Assembly: GCF_014195535.1 (NCBI RefSeq)
Contig: NZ_JACIBY010000006.1
Coordinates: forward strand, 372,001 to 436,000
Direction of reading: 5' to 3'
Source of the DNA: Runella defluvii
GTDB taxonomy: Bacteria; Bacteroidota; Bacteroidia; Cytophagales; Spirosomataceae
DNA length: 64,000 nucleotides
Below, piece by piece: positions 12,101-22,300 of this stretch. The position numbers were made by a program, and so were the translations under genes. The first letter of the stretch is position 1. Every line of letters begins with the position of its first letter. Under the pieces are notes generated by a model. That model ran no database searches. It saw only the letters and a program-made list of their open reading frames with translations, and was not told the origin of the DNA.

Positions 12101-13035
12101 GCTATTTTCGACATGTCTTTGGGCCCAGTAGTGCCATAATCGAATGCCACCAAAGCATCCATTTGTCCACTTAAACTACCCACATCAGGCTTTCCATAAA
12201 CATAACAAGGCACCACCACTTGGGGAGTTGTTTGGCAATAATCGTTGTTATCAAGCACCCCCAAATCAATCGTACAATCGGGGGCTGTCACAAACTGCAC
12301 AGTTGTGCGGTTATCTGCCCCGTGCATTGTTCCTTGCCCCGCATAACTCGGTAGGCTTGCAAACTCTACCCGAATTGGATAATCTGAAGCTGAGACACTT
12401 AACACATATTTCCCTGACGCATCAGTGGTTGTTTGGGCGGCGATTCCTCCTGCACAATCATAAGCAATGACAGTCACACCTGCCACGCCATTACTTTCGC
12501 CCGCATCTTTTACCCCATTCGCATTATAATCGTTAAAGACCGTTCCCCCTGCCTGATTTCCACTACAAACCAAGGGTGGGCAAGCCGCAGGCAATTGAGC
12601 CGTCGAGGTTGCACTACACGAAGTTTGGGTGGTAAATTGGGCCGTAATTGGCAAACTGCTTCCAGTCGCATTTACCTCAAAAGCAATCACTTGAGGTGTC
12701 ACAATGGTCTGATTTCCCTTGATGTTTGTTGCTGGGTAACTTACGGCAAACGTCCCTGGACGAATGTACCGTTTGTCAGCGCCAAGTGTCACCTCAATAC
12801 TGTCGTTTGCAGGTGCACCCGACCAACCGACTTCAATGCTCACAGTAGCCTTACTTTGGCCACTTAACAAATAACAGCCCGAAACGGTCACTTTGTTAAT
12901 CGTAATTGAGCACTGTTGCGCCCGAACGAGTTGGAAAGACCCCAAGAGAATGCCAAGAAGAGTGAGGGTTTTTATGCTATATTGCACAAACCACGCTGCA
13001 TACTCCCGCTGGTGGATACGGTGTAAAATTGCCAT
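6184..13035 (-). CDS. Giant secreted SdrD_B/Ig-like repeat protein (2283 aa)
   Basis: Intact paralogue of the gene at 1-5888. The signal peptide is cleaved near residue 39 (VRA/QQ) and its n-region contains RIHQREYA. The order is: beta domain, SdrD_B domain (GGTVFNDYNANGVKD), a conserved segment of several hundred residues (KRHAGLGPLGLGG) that is probably propeller-like, another SdrD_B domain, five or six Ig/PKD-like modules of which two pairs are near-identical, three tandem 126-residue SdrD_B repeats, an Ig-like module, a DUF11-like domain around residues 2070-2190 and a cysteine-rich tail ending FTIKKKRK. SdrD_B units bind calcium in characterised Gram-positive proteins. Secretion and surface location are likely; binding partner unknown. 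No standard T9SS sorting domain is visible, so the conserved tail may be the export or anchoring signal (inference). Confidence 0.88.
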   Translation of the reverse strand: MAILHRIHQREYAAWFVQYSIKTLTLLGILLGSFQLVRAQQCSITINKVTVSGCYLLSGQSKATVSIEVGWSGAPANDSIEVTLGADKRYIRPGTFAVSYPATNIKGNQTIVTPQVIAFEVNATGSSLPITAQFTTQTSCSATSTAQLPAACPPLVCSGNQAGGTVFNDYNANGVKDAGESNGVAGVTVIAYDCAGGIAAQTTTDASGKYVLSVSASDYPIRVEFASLPSYAGQGTMHGADNRTTVQFVTAPDCTIDLGVLDNNDYCQTTPQVVVPCYVYGKPDVGSLSGQMDALVAFDYGTTGPKDMSKIALLAKAEEVGTLWGVAYDRYKHKVYTSATLKRHAGLGPLGLGGIYVTDMATNTASPYVDVSQPPLNINVGATNAGNPWFGVTNATRGLNPDPAQPSADSLAFELIGKVGIGDLEISEDGKSLYFINLFDKKLYQISISGAAPSLVGSWAIPDPGCTGGTLRPFATKVYKGKVYIGSVCDASTSTKSNLRGFVNAFDGTNFSQVFDFPLTYPKGAVLVNTTPAVVDRVGWYPWTDSFNTVNSNTTNGTFIRVLYPQPMLTDIEFDIDGSMVLALGDRTGLQSGYNNYRPSGTGVYTGLAGGDVLRAAFTNGTFILENNGKVPGVSGSGVNNNQGPGFGEFYNDDFLGGNGALTHAEIAFGALALKPGSGQVITTAMDPIDQNQTGTNFSGGIRYWSNTTGLAPSGAAMGFVLYNTNNDVGTFGKSTGLGDMEILCELPMYLELGNYVWNDANKNGVQDPCEKALKDINVTLYKGATKIATTKTGTNGEYYFSSKSKLTTGTWTGTGADTTLLATTAYKLVFGEGQLVAGKLTVAGLGQFDVTLKDATASNGNDQNDSDAEVISGAFCINLTTGNAGSVNHTFDAGFYCTNPSIGANSIVVTAPKCAVTVPQNDGKISLSSAIAPYDKYRTKTGTGAWSGDTTYATATAIGSTFPKDLVTGISNAGATYTIRFYNGECCYKDTTITIAPVACCVLPVASATPQKQTICVDGTATAFTATPSTGVQYKWYGPLADTTSSLGTAVSGATSATFTPSGAALTTDGTKYYAVVVNTTGDVACADTAYVQLVVNAKPVIGDGSATICSGESVDLTTKITNYNSYQGQVWTVGTANGTAVATPTSVKPTGTTTYVLVAQNAAGCKDTANVVVTVNPKPSAGKDTTLACVNAANNTLATSYTLVPSPTGGTWSQLGTTPTTATITGNNVTGMSVTGTYQFIYTTTAGCKDTVAVTVAPCPVCVKPNAGPDAASVCQPTSTAKLTAVTTGGTWAPIGSPVNPSAATIDASGNISGLNAAGTYKFVYSITSGGQTCTDTAQVVVLAKPTIADGSATICAGESVDLTSKITNYNTYLSPVWTVSTAGGTAVTTPTSVKPTGTTTYVLVAQNAAGCKDTANVVVTVNPKPSAGADTTLVCLNGSVPSSVQLAAAPTGGTWTALAGNPTGATISSTGLVSVTNATAQGKSFDFIYTLNGCQDTVKVIVPVCVQPKGSIGDYVWKDQNNNGVQDSGEPAVAGVIVQLLNSTTSAVLATDTTDAQGLYLFSNLNSGTYQVKIVTTSLPAGCVISSKQDLGGDDTKDSDFNPTTGLSQVVTIDALGTGIAKDNPTIDAGLYSPKGSIGDYVWKDQNNNGVQDSGEPAVAGVIVQLLNSTTSAVLATDTTDAQGLYLFSNLNSGTYQVKIVTTSLPAGCVISSKQDLGGDDTKDSDFNPTTGLSQVVTIDALGTGIAKDNMTVDAGLYSPKGSIGDFVWKDQNNNGVQDSGEPAVAGVIVQLLNSTTSAVLATDTTDAQGLYLFPNLNSGTYQVKIVTTSLPAGCVISSKQDLGGDDTKDSDFNPMTGLSQVVTIDALGTGIAKDNMTVDAGLVVPCVASSVTLTDAPVCSADVQTYSITFSVTNKLDIVKVNKGTLSGNNPYTVTGIPSGASVIITDSLSAICKSDTTIVGPNCNCNPPVPVLLAPSLTACIGDTFPTLKATVVGLATVEWFSQQTGGTVLSTGLNYKPSGTVTGTTTYYAQARSTDPTCPTAVSTSRVPATINAQTCIDTIDLALKKSINTKVARVGDVLTYTIKVWNEWTKNATGVEVTDSIAMTVQFVSGSFVVSRGSATISGNVIKWTIGNIAANGDTVTLRYQVKATQAGVHLNTAEISKTNEKDKDSMPGNGKGGEDDIDQQCFTVPFDLCPNQKLEVSVPATLTNVQWFKNGGTVAVATGNVVLFSEVGVYTFTATNQTCPANGCCPVIIEAGTNCCPVDICVPFTIKKKRK
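7372..8505 (-). repeat. Three near-identical 378-bp SdrD_B repeats
   Basis: Copies begin at 8505, 8127 and 7749 (minus strand), each encoding PKGSIGD(Y/F)VWKDQNNNG onward for 126 residues. They differ by only a few residues and mostly at synonymous sites. Such identity points to recent unequal crossing-over or conversion, and makes the region prone to assembly collapse. Confidence 0.9.
8738..9740 (-). repeat. Two copies of an Ig-like module pair
   Basis: Two segments, near 8740-9000 and 9480-9740, encode almost the same Ig-like module (GSATIC(A/S)GESVDLT and TGTTTYVLVAQNAAGCKD). They are separated by different Ig-like modules, so a two-domain block was duplicated within the gene. Confidence 0.7.
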
Positions 13036-13205
13036 GAAGCTTTGCCAAGAATAGGGTAAAAGGATACATTTATAATTACGTATCCATTCTCAACAAAACA
13101 CATACCAAAAATACTTATTTCACCAAAAAAGGACAATTAACTTTAAATAGTAGAATATATTAGTCAAATTATTATATTCTATTCCTTAAAATATTAACCC
13201 AAAAA

Positions 13206-13223
13206 GGTAGTATTATCCCTACC
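13206..13223 (-). terminator. Terminator of the 13264-16041 gene
   Basis: A short hairpin (GGTAG/CTACC with an eight-base loop) is followed on the minus strand by TTTTT, 40 bases after the stop codon. The stem is weak, so this is a moderate call. Confidence 0.5.
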
Positions 13224-13263
13224 AACAATTACACCAAACAGGACATTTGTAGCATTAGAATAT

Positions 13264-16041
13264 TTATTTCCTTACTTTTTTGGATTGTTTTATGGTAAAA
13301 GGCAGGCATAATTCGATAGGACAACAATTAAGCCCCTCTTCAATGATAATTGGGCAGCATCCTTCAGCTGGGCAGGTCTGATTGGTGGCGGTAAAAGTAT
13401 ATACCCCGACATCGCTCAAAAGGATACTATTTCCAGTGGCGATGGGCGTTGTGCCGCCATCTTTATACCATTGTACGCTGGTATAGTTGGGCGGCACGCT
13501 CGCCTCGATTTTCTCGGTGGGGCAAAGTTTAAAAGGCACGGTAAAACATTCACGGTCGATGTCGTCTTCTCCTTCTGTGTTATTACAAGGCGTAGAATCC
13601 ACATCTTGTTCGTTTGCAGTACAAATTTCGGCGGTATTAAAATGAATACCTTCTTGAATGGCCTTGATTTTGTAGGTCAAAGTAACCGTATCTCCATTGG
13701 CAGCAAGCTCACCAATCGTCCATTGAATCACATTTCCACTAATGACCGCACTGCCTCGACTTGCGGCGAAACTACCTGACACAAAAGCCACCGCCGTTGT
13801 CATGGAGTCTGTGACCACCACCCCCGTAGCTCCTTTGCTTGATTCGTTCCATACCTTTATCGTATAAGTCAAGGTGTCGCCAATTTGGGCTATTTTTTTG
13901 TCAATAAATTTCTTTAGGGCTAAATCAATGGTACAGGTGTCTGCGTTGATGGTGGCGGGGGTACGGCTCGTACTAATGGCTACTGGACAGGCGGGGTCTG
14001 TACTCCGAGCTTGGGCATAATAGGTCGTAGTACCCGTCACGATGCCCGTTGGTTTGTAGGTCAAGCCAGTGGCCAAGATGTCGCCTCCCACTGACTGACT
14101 AAACCACTCGACCGTAGCCAAGCCCACAATCGCGGCCTGAAGTGTTGGCAACGAATCGCCAATACAAATCGTAAAACTCGACGTTATCACTTTGGGCAAA
14201 GATGGATTACAATTACAGTTGAGCCCTGTCACGGTGGTATCTGATTTACAAATCGCACTTGAGCTGTCTGTAATAACCACGTCTTCGCCCGAAGGAATCC
14301 CCGTGACGGTATAGGGATTGTTGCCCGTTAAGGTTCCTTTATTGACTTTCACCGTCCCTAGTTTGTTGGTCACGCTGAAGGTAAAACTGTACGTTAGGGC
14401 ATCGTCAGAACAAGTCGGTGTGCCTAGCATCGAAATGAGGGATTTGGCCCGAACGCCTTTTATGGTCACAGTGGTATCTTTATAACAACCACTTTCTTGG
14501 TTAAACACCCGTACTGTCCACGTAGAATCGGCCGTTGTATTGATATTTGAGACAAGTGTTAGTGGAAAGGTATTGGGTAAAGTAGTTGCATTGGCATACG
14601 ATGGCCCTGCGTAGGTAGTGCCTTTGCTAATTCCAAATTTGTTCCCTTTCGTGACAGCCGTCAATTCGAGTTTTCCCGCACTTTCACAAGTCGGGTCTGT
14701 CGCTTTCACGGCCACCGTTGGCTGATCACAGGGGCAAATCACATCGCCACACACAAACGCCAAGTTTTTACTGAGTACTCCCGACTCAAAACCGAGGTAA
14801 GTACTAAATTTCCCAAAATCAGGATTAGCGGGCGAATCGAGGGTAAGTTTAGAAACGCAATCACCGTAGAAAGTAGCCACGTAAAGGTTGCCATCGGGAC
14901 CAAAGTCAATGTCAAACGGGCGGCGGCGTGATTGTTGGTTGGACGACGTAATGGGGTAGCTTTTTATCAATGCGCCTTCCGCCGTTAAGTGCTCTACGGC
15001 ATCCCCGTTTCCGTAGCCGTCCACCGTTGTCCAAAGCGTGCCGTCTTTGTCCACCGTAATACCCACATAAATTTTGCCATCATTACGGGTTCGTAAGCGT
15101 ACGGGGTTAGACAAGGTGCTATCCATCACCTGTACAGTGCTTCTGCCTGCAGTATTTAGGTCGTTGTAGCCCGTGGTCACATACACCTTTCCGCCGTAGG
15201 CTGCCACACCCCAAATTTTATTTTGGCCATCCAAGAAAAAAGACGTTGCTCGCGAAACTACCACTTGCCCGTTCTGAATCCGAATTTTTTCCACACGGCC
15301 ATTGGTCCCACCCCGTAGTAAGTACTTTTTATCTTCCGAAAGCGTAATATCAAACGAGTTAGTCCCCGACGACGGTTGTACATTGGGGAAAAAGGTAGCT
15401 TGAGCAAAGCTATACACTTTGATGGGGCTACTAAAAGGGCTGCCGATGTAAGCGATTTTATTAACTTGATCAATGGCAATGCCATCTCCCCCCGTGTTGG
15501 GAATCGAACAAGGAATGGTGCCGCTGTTGGGATCTAAAGGCTGAATAATCACTTTTTCGCCCGCATTCGTAATTTCCCCCACCAAAATCGTCATGTTCGT
15601 ACACGGCACTACACAACGGTTACAGTTCAGCACCACGGTCGTATCCTTAAAGCAAGTATTGTCCCCGTTGAATACGCGGATGGTCCACAAAGACGAAGCA
15701 TTGGTGATATTAAGACTATCAGCCGCTCCCGATGAAAGGTTTTTGGCCGCGGCATAGGTCGGACCCGTATAGGTTGCGCCTTTGGAAATACCGTATTTGT
15801 CGGCTCCCGTTGCGACCAAGGCAATCGTAGCATCGTTATTGCCCCCTCCGCCCGTTTTACAAGTGGCCGATGTAACAGTTACTGAATTAAATTTGGGGGA
15901 AACACAGGTGAAAACCCGCGAAGAAGTACGTTTTGTTTTATTTGCGGAATGTGCAAACGCATTTCCATCCATTAACAATGCTGCTAATGATACCACTATG
16001 CCTACGCAAGCGCGCAAACACACCTTTGGGAGGATAATCAT
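13264..16041 (-). CDS. Secreted propeller/DUF11 protein with cysteine-rich tail (925 aa)
   Basis: A shorter relative of the giant proteins, without SdrD_B repeats. A signal peptide ends near residue 30 (NAFA/HS). It is followed by a conserved beta module containing CFKDTT, a segment at about 150-450 resembling NHL/YVTN beta-propellers (repeated GxxYVxT and GxIYVG strands), a second CYKDTT module, Ig-like modules, a DUF11-like domain (about 720-835) and the same cysteine-rich tail as its neighbours, here ending FTIKQSKKVRK. Secretion is well supported; the role is not. Because the tail is shared while the body differs, the tail is probably a transplantable targeting unit. It has its own leader and terminator, so it is probably not strictly co-transcribed with the giants. 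Confidence 0.85.
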   Translation of the reverse strand: MIILPKVCLRACVGIVVSLAALLMDGNAFAHSANKTKRTSSRVFTCVSPKFNSVTVTSATCKTGGGGNNDATIALVATGADKYGISKGATYTGPTYAAAKNLSSGAADSLNITNASSLWTIRVFNGDNTCFKDTTVVLNCNRCVVPCTNMTILVGEITNAGEKVIIQPLDPNSGTIPCSIPNTGGDGIAIDQVNKIAYIGSPFSSPIKVYSFAQATFFPNVQPSSGTNSFDITLSEDKKYLLRGGTNGRVEKIRIQNGQVVVSRATSFFLDGQNKIWGVAAYGGKVYVTTGYNDLNTAGRSTVQVMDSTLSNPVRLRTRNDGKIYVGITVDKDGTLWTTVDGYGNGDAVEHLTAEGALIKSYPITSSNQQSRRRPFDIDFGPDGNLYVATFYGDCVSKLTLDSPANPDFGKFSTYLGFESGVLSKNLAFVCGDVICPCDQPTVAVKATDPTCESAGKLELTAVTKGNKFGISKGTTYAGPSYANATTLPNTFPLTLVSNINTTADSTWTVRVFNQESGCYKDTTVTIKGVRAKSLISMLGTPTCSDDALTYSFTFSVTNKLGTVKVNKGTLTGNNPYTVTGIPSGEDVVITDSSSAICKSDTTVTGLNCNCNPSLPKVITSSFTICIGDSLPTLQAAIVGLATVEWFSQSVGGDILATGLTYKPTGIVTGTTTYYAQARSTDPACPVAISTSRTPATINADTCTIDLALKKFIDKKIAQIGDTLTYTIKVWNESSKGATGVVVTDSMTTAVAFVSGSFAASRGSAVISGNVIQWTIGELAANGDTVTLTYKIKAIQEGIHFNTAEICTANEQDVDSTPCNNTEGEDDIDRECFTVPFKLCPTEKIEASVPPNYTSVQWYKDGGTTPIATGNSILLSDVGVYTFTATNQTCPAEGCCPIIIEEGLNCCPIELCLPFTIKQSKKVRK

Positions 16042-16318
16042 AAATGTATGTATAATAGAGTAGGAAAAGAATATACCAAATGCTAGTCAGCGCATTTGTG
16101 AACGTATGCTAAGGACAAGTGCAAAAATAGTGCCGAAATGGCTAAAATGCAGATATAGGCATCCCTAAACCACAGTTTAGGATGCCTTAAGAAGCAACTG
16201 TCGTAAAAATATTATCCAAAATCAACTATTAAATATCCCAGCAATAAATGTACCAAATTTAAGTATGTTACTAATTTTTGGTTAAATTTTAATTCTTCAA
16301 AATAAATACCAATAAAAA
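16042..16318. other. Intergenic region with a strong hairpin
   Basis: This spacer between two giant genes has no convincing ORF. It contains TTTGGTATATTC (minus strand) about 38 bases before the ATG at 16041, resembling the box upstream of the other paralogues. A stem of 13 base pairs with one bulge lies at 16157-16187 (AGGCATCC(C)TAAAC, loop CACA). It has no T-run on either side, so it does not look like a standard terminator and could sit in the 5' leader of the downstream gene. Confidence 0.4.
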
Positions 16319-16348
16319 GCCCCCCTTCTTCCAATGAAAAAGGGAGGC
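16319..16348 (-). terminator. Terminator of the 16370-22866 gene
   Basis: GCCTCCCTT pairs with AAGGGGGGC (one mismatch) and is followed on the minus strand by TTTTT. It lies 22 bases after the stop codon of the giant gene. Confidence 0.7.
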
Positions 16349-16369
16349 GTGGTTGGCTACAACCTTATT

Positions 16370-19300
16370 TTACTTTTTCTTTCTCTTCTGAATCGTGAAT
16401 GGCACGCACAAATCCTCTGGGCAGCAGTTCACTCCTGGCTCAATGATGATTGGGCAACATCCTCCTGCTGGACAGGTCTGGTTCGTTGCGGTGAACGTGT
16501 ATATACCCACTTCACTAAACAGAACCACATTGCCCGTTGCTACTGGCGTTGTTCCTCCGTCTTTAAACCATTGAACATTTGTGTAAAGTGCAGGTACTGA
16601 TGCTTCCACTTGGTTGGTTGGACACACTTTGAACGGCACGCTGAAACACTGACGGTCGATGTCGTCTTCCGCTGGATTACCATTGCCTGGCGTCGAATCC
16701 ACATCTTTTTGATCCACTTTCGAGATTTCAGCCGTGTTAAAGTGCAATCCTTCTTGGGTTGCTCGTACTTGGTAGCGCAAGGTCACAGTGTCACCATTAG
16801 CAGCAATGTTGCCAATCGTCCATTTGATGGCATTACCACTGATTGTAGCGCTGCCACGGCTGGCCACAAAACTGCCCGCAATGAACTGTACCGTTGTTGC
16901 AATGCTATCGGCTACTTCTACCCCCGTTGCATTTTTGTTCGATTCATTCCAGACTTTCAGCGTGTAAGTAAGTACATCACCTACCTGCGCTATCTTCGTG
17001 TTAATCGATTTCTTCAATGCTAAGTCAACCGTGTCAATACAAGTTTGGGCATTGATCGTCGCAGGGACGCGGCTCGTACTCACTGCCGTTGGACAGGTCT
17101 GGTCGGTACTGCGCGCTTGGGCGTAATACGTTGTTGTGCCCGTCACTGTGCCACTTGGTTTGAAACTCAAGCCCGTTGACAACACCGTTCCGCCCGTTTG
17201 TTGGCTAAACCATTCTACCGTTGCTAGTCCTACTACCGTCGCTTTTAAGGTCGGGAAGGTATCACCGATACAAGCGACCATACTTGGCGTCAACAATACA
17301 GGGACTGGTGGATTACAGTTACAGTTAGGCCCAACAATCGTCGTATCTGATTTACAAATAGCGCTCAAGCTATCCGTAATGATCACACTCGCTCCCGATG
17401 GGATACCTGTCACCGTGTAAGGGTTGTTTCCGCTCAACGTTCCTTTGTTCACTTTCACAATACCCAATTTATTGGTCACTGTGAAAGTTATGCTGTACGT
17501 TTGTACATCTGCCGAACAAGCTGGAGGGCCAGTTAGGGTTACACTTGATTCTACGCATGGCACGACTAGAGCCGCATCAACCGTTGGGTTATCCTTCGCC
17601 AAGCCTGTACCTGTTGCATTGATGGTTACTACTTGGCTTAAACCTGTCGTTGGGTTAAAGTCAGAGTCTTTCGTATCGTCGCCACCCAAATTTTGTTGGC
17701 TACTAATCACACAACCCGCTGGTAAGCTTGTCGTGACGATTTTCACTTGGTAACTACCGCTTGACAAGTCTGAGAATAAGTACAAACCATTAACATTCGT
17801 TGTGTCGGTTGCCAATACGGCGCTCGTTGTTGAATTTAACAACTGAACAATCACACCCGCCACTGCTGGTTCGCCCGAATCCTGAACACCGTTGTTGTTT
17901 TGATCTTTCCAAACGTAATCACCAATCGAACCTTTCGGTGAATACAAACCTGCATCAACTGTTGGATTGTCTTTGGCAATGCCTGTACCTGTTGCATTGA
18001 TGGTTACTACTTGGCTTAAACCTGTCGTTGGGTTAAAGTCAGAGTCTTTCGTATCATCGCCACCCAAGTTTTGTTGGCTACTAATCACACAACCCGCTGG
18101 TAAGCTCGTCGTCACAATCTTCACTTGGTAACTACCGCTTGACAAATCTGAGAATAAGTACAAACCATTGACATTCGTTGTGTCGGTTGCCAATACGGCG
18201 CTCGTCGTTGAATTTAACAACTGAACAATTACGCCCGCCACCGCTGGTTCTCCTGAATCCTGAACACCGTTGTTGTTTTGGTCTTTCCATACATAATCAC
18301 CAATCGAACCTTTCGGTGTTGACAATGCCGCATCTATCGTTGGATTGTCTTTGGCGATACCTGTCCCCGAAACATTGATGGTTATCAATGGACTCAAGCC
18401 TGTGGTTGGATTAAAGTCAGAGTCTTTCGTATCGTCGCCGCCCAAATCTTGCTTGCTGCTAATTACACAGCTATCTGGCAAACTTGTTGTTACGATTTTT
18501 ACTTGGTATGTACCGTTTGGTAAGTTAGGGAACAAATACAAACCGTTAAAGTTTGTCGTATCCGTCGCTATAACAGTTCCTCCTTGCAACAACTGCACGA
18601 TTACATCTGCCACGGGTGATTCGTTCGGGTCTTGGATACCATTATCGTTTTGGTCTTTCCAAACAAAGTCTCCTATTGAGCCTCTGAGTGAATACAAAGC
18701 CGCATCTACCGTTAAGTTATCTTTAGCTGTGCCTGTACCCAAAGCATCGATGGTTACTACTTGACTTAAACCTGTGGTTGAGTTAAAGTCACTATCTTTC
18801 TCATCATCACCGCCCAAGTCTTGTTGGCTGCTAAGTGCACAGTCTGCGGGTAAGCTCGTTGTCACGATTTTTACTTGGTAGCTGCCACTCGACAAGTTCG
18901 AGAACAAGTACAAACCATTGGCATCCGTTGTGTCGGTTGCCAATACCGCGCTGGTTGTCGAGTTCAATAATTGAACAATCACACCCGCCACTCCTGATTC
19001 GCTTGCATCTTGAACGCCATTATTGTTTTGGTCTTTCCAAACATAATCACCAATCGAACCTTTCGGCGAGTACAAACCTGCGTCAACTGTTGGGTTGTCT
19101 TTGGCAATGCCTGTGCCCAACGCATTGATGGTTACTACTTGGCTTAAACCCGTGGTTGGGTTAAAGTCAGAGTCTTTGGTATCGTCGCCACCCAAATTTT
19201 GTTGGCTGCTGATGACACAACCTGCTGGCAAACTCGTTGTCACAATTTTTACTTGGTAAGTGCCGCTCGACAGGTCTGAGAATAAGTACAAACCATTGAC

Positions 19301-22300
19301 ATTCGTTGTGTCGGTTGCCAATACGGCGCTCGTTGTTGAATTCAACAATTGAACAATCACGCCCGCTACTGCTGGCTCACCCGAATCTTGAACACCGTTG
19401 TTATTTTGGTCTTTCCATACGTAATCACCAATTGAACCTTTTGGCGAGTACAAAGCCGCATCTATCGTTGGGTTATCTTTTGAAAGCCCCGTCAAGGTTG
19501 GGTCTAACGTGATTTTTGCACTAAAACCAGTGACTGGACTCACATCCGAATCTTTGGTATCGTCGCCGCCCAAATCTTGTTTAGTACTAATGACACAACC
19601 TACTGGCAGGCTTGTAACAACGACTTTGACGTAATAATCGCCCGCATCTAAGTTGGTAAAACCATAGGCCCCACTGGCATCGGTCGTATCTTTCGCAATG
19701 GGACTACCCGTCGTACTTCCTTTGTATAGCTCCACAATCACGTCTTTTACACCCGTTGCACCATCGTCTTGGATACCATTATTATTGAGGTCTTTCCAAA
19801 CATAATCTCCAATCGAACCTTTGGGTGAATACAATGCTGCGTCGATGTGCGGATTGTTACGCAACGTATCGGCCGCTGGTTTTGAAGTATCAATTGTAAT
19901 CAAATGACTCAAACCTGCCGCATTAAAATCAGAATCTAGTGTATCAGCAACCCCTGCGGCATTGGGTTTAGAAGAAATAACACAACCCGCTGGCAGTGAC
20001 GTCAAAAGCAACTTAACTTGATACGTATCCGAGGTCAGGTTGTTGAAACTGTAGAAACCATTCACATCGGTCGTATCTTCATCAACCACACTTGAACCTT
20101 GCAAAAGTTGTACGATTATACCCGCTTGTCCTGCTTCTCCGCTGTCTTGTTTACCATTATTATTGGTATCTTTCCAGACAAAGTTACCGATAGAACCTAG
20201 CGGTGAATAAAGCGCCCCGTCGATTGTTGGGTTATCTTTGGCAATACCCGTTCCCGTAGGCGTGATTGTTACCGTTTGGCTCAAGGCAGTTGTTGGGTCA
20301 AAATCAGAATCAAGGCTATCAGCTACTCCTGCAGCGTTGGATTTTGAAGAAATAACACAGCCTGCTGGTAGAGAAGTCACTAAAATTTTGACTTGATAGG
20401 TTCCAGCACTCAAGTTAGGGAACCCGTACAAACCGTTGGCATCCGTGGTATCTGTAGCCAATACCGTTGCACCTTGTAATAATTGAAGAATAACGCCTGC
20501 TACTCCAACTTCACCACTGTCCTGCTTGCCGTTATCATTGACATCTTTCCAAATATAGTCTCCTATTGAACCTACGGCAGGCTGATACCCCCCATCGTAG
20601 GTGTGGATGTTGGCACCAGAGCCCCCCGTAATCAAAGTCAATTCGCCATTGGCTCCGTTAAGGGCAAAATCATTATCTGCCAAATCATTGCCCAGCGCAT
20701 CTGTACTTGTTAATACGTTACTACCGCTAGCTGATGGTATTTTCAATCTATACTTCGTAAACGGTTTTAAGGCTACGCCATATTTGATGCCTGTCACGTT
20801 TGTTCCCGCTAGCGAAGAGAAGTAATAGTTACCGTTATTATCCGTCGTAACAGTCGTAATGGTTGCTCCAGTTGAATCACAAAGAGTTACCACAACCCCT
20901 GACACTCCATTTTCACCTGGGTCTTGGATACCATTTTTATTGGTATCAAGCCAAATTCGGTTACCAATTTCGATGGGGGAAGGAGCACAACTAAGTTCCA
21001 ACGCCCCCAAACCAGCCGCTTTACCAAAAGTGACCCCTCCATCACCTGTTGTACTAAAAATTTGGTAGCGTTTAGATGCTTTACCCGTGGTGTTACTAAA
21101 CCAAGAAGTCCCTCCCGACCAAGTATTCAATGGATCCATAACCGTTGCTAACACTTCACCACTCCCAGGAACTGTAAAGCTACTTCCTACGTAAGTTTCT
21201 TGGTGGATTTCTTCTGGAGGATTACCTGCTACTAATATCCCAGTAAATTGATCATCTGAATAAAACTCACCCCCTCCTGGGCCTTGGCTGTTGGCCGCGC
21301 CTGTTAACCCACTTACATTACCACCTGACTCCAGCGTCCAAGTGCCCGACCCTTTCGCTAAACGAAGGATGTCCCCACCAATGTAACCACTGTAGGTATT
21401 TGCATTGTAAGGTGAGCCTACACCTCGGTTTCGGTATCCTAACTGATGCCCAGCACGGTCAATAAAGCCCAATACCATATCCCCATTTTCCACAAAGTCA
21501 ATATCCGATAAAATAGGCTGTGGACGCATTGTCCTTGGAGCCGGAGGATTATTTGCAGTACCAAAATACATATCGGCAAAATTATCACTCCACGGAAGCC
21601 ACTTAGCAGGAGTTTCCAAAGTGTGAACTTTTCCTTTGGGATAGTTTAACGAAAAGTTGGCTACAGCAGTCGTATTAAAAGTTGTTGCCACAGGGTCAAA
21701 CGTATATACGTACGCATTAAGATTATTTTGAGTTCCTCCAGCACTTTCTGCACTACAGATGGTACCTACATATACTTTCCCTTGATAATAACGCACTGCA
21801 AAAGGGCGAGAAGCCCCATTGGTACAGCCAGGATTAGGAATATCATAGGTTTTTATATCCGCCGATGTGATTGTTGTTTTGGCAGGTACACCGATATTGA
21901 TAGAAATAAGTTTTTTCTGGTATAAATTAATGACATAGAGCGTACGTCCATCCTCCGATATGGTCATTCCCCCCAAACCGACTTTACCAACGGCTCCAAA
22001 AGCCGAAGCATCCTCACTACTTCCATCGGCTGCCGCAGGCAAGGTACGCGTTCCAATCACCGACTGACCAAGATCAATGTTATGCGGGGCACCACTGAAA
22101 GTTTCCAAATCGACCAACAAGGCCGTAGAAGGCGTTGCACCTAATTGGGTAGTAAAAATCCCCCCTAAGCCTGCAGCAAGTAAGCCAGTATGGCGTTTCA
22201 AAAAAGCCGCAGTAAAGACTTTATCTGTTTCTCTTTGGTACGCTGCTCCCCACACAGACCCTACGTCAACGGCATTTGCCAATCCCGTAGGACCAGTCGT

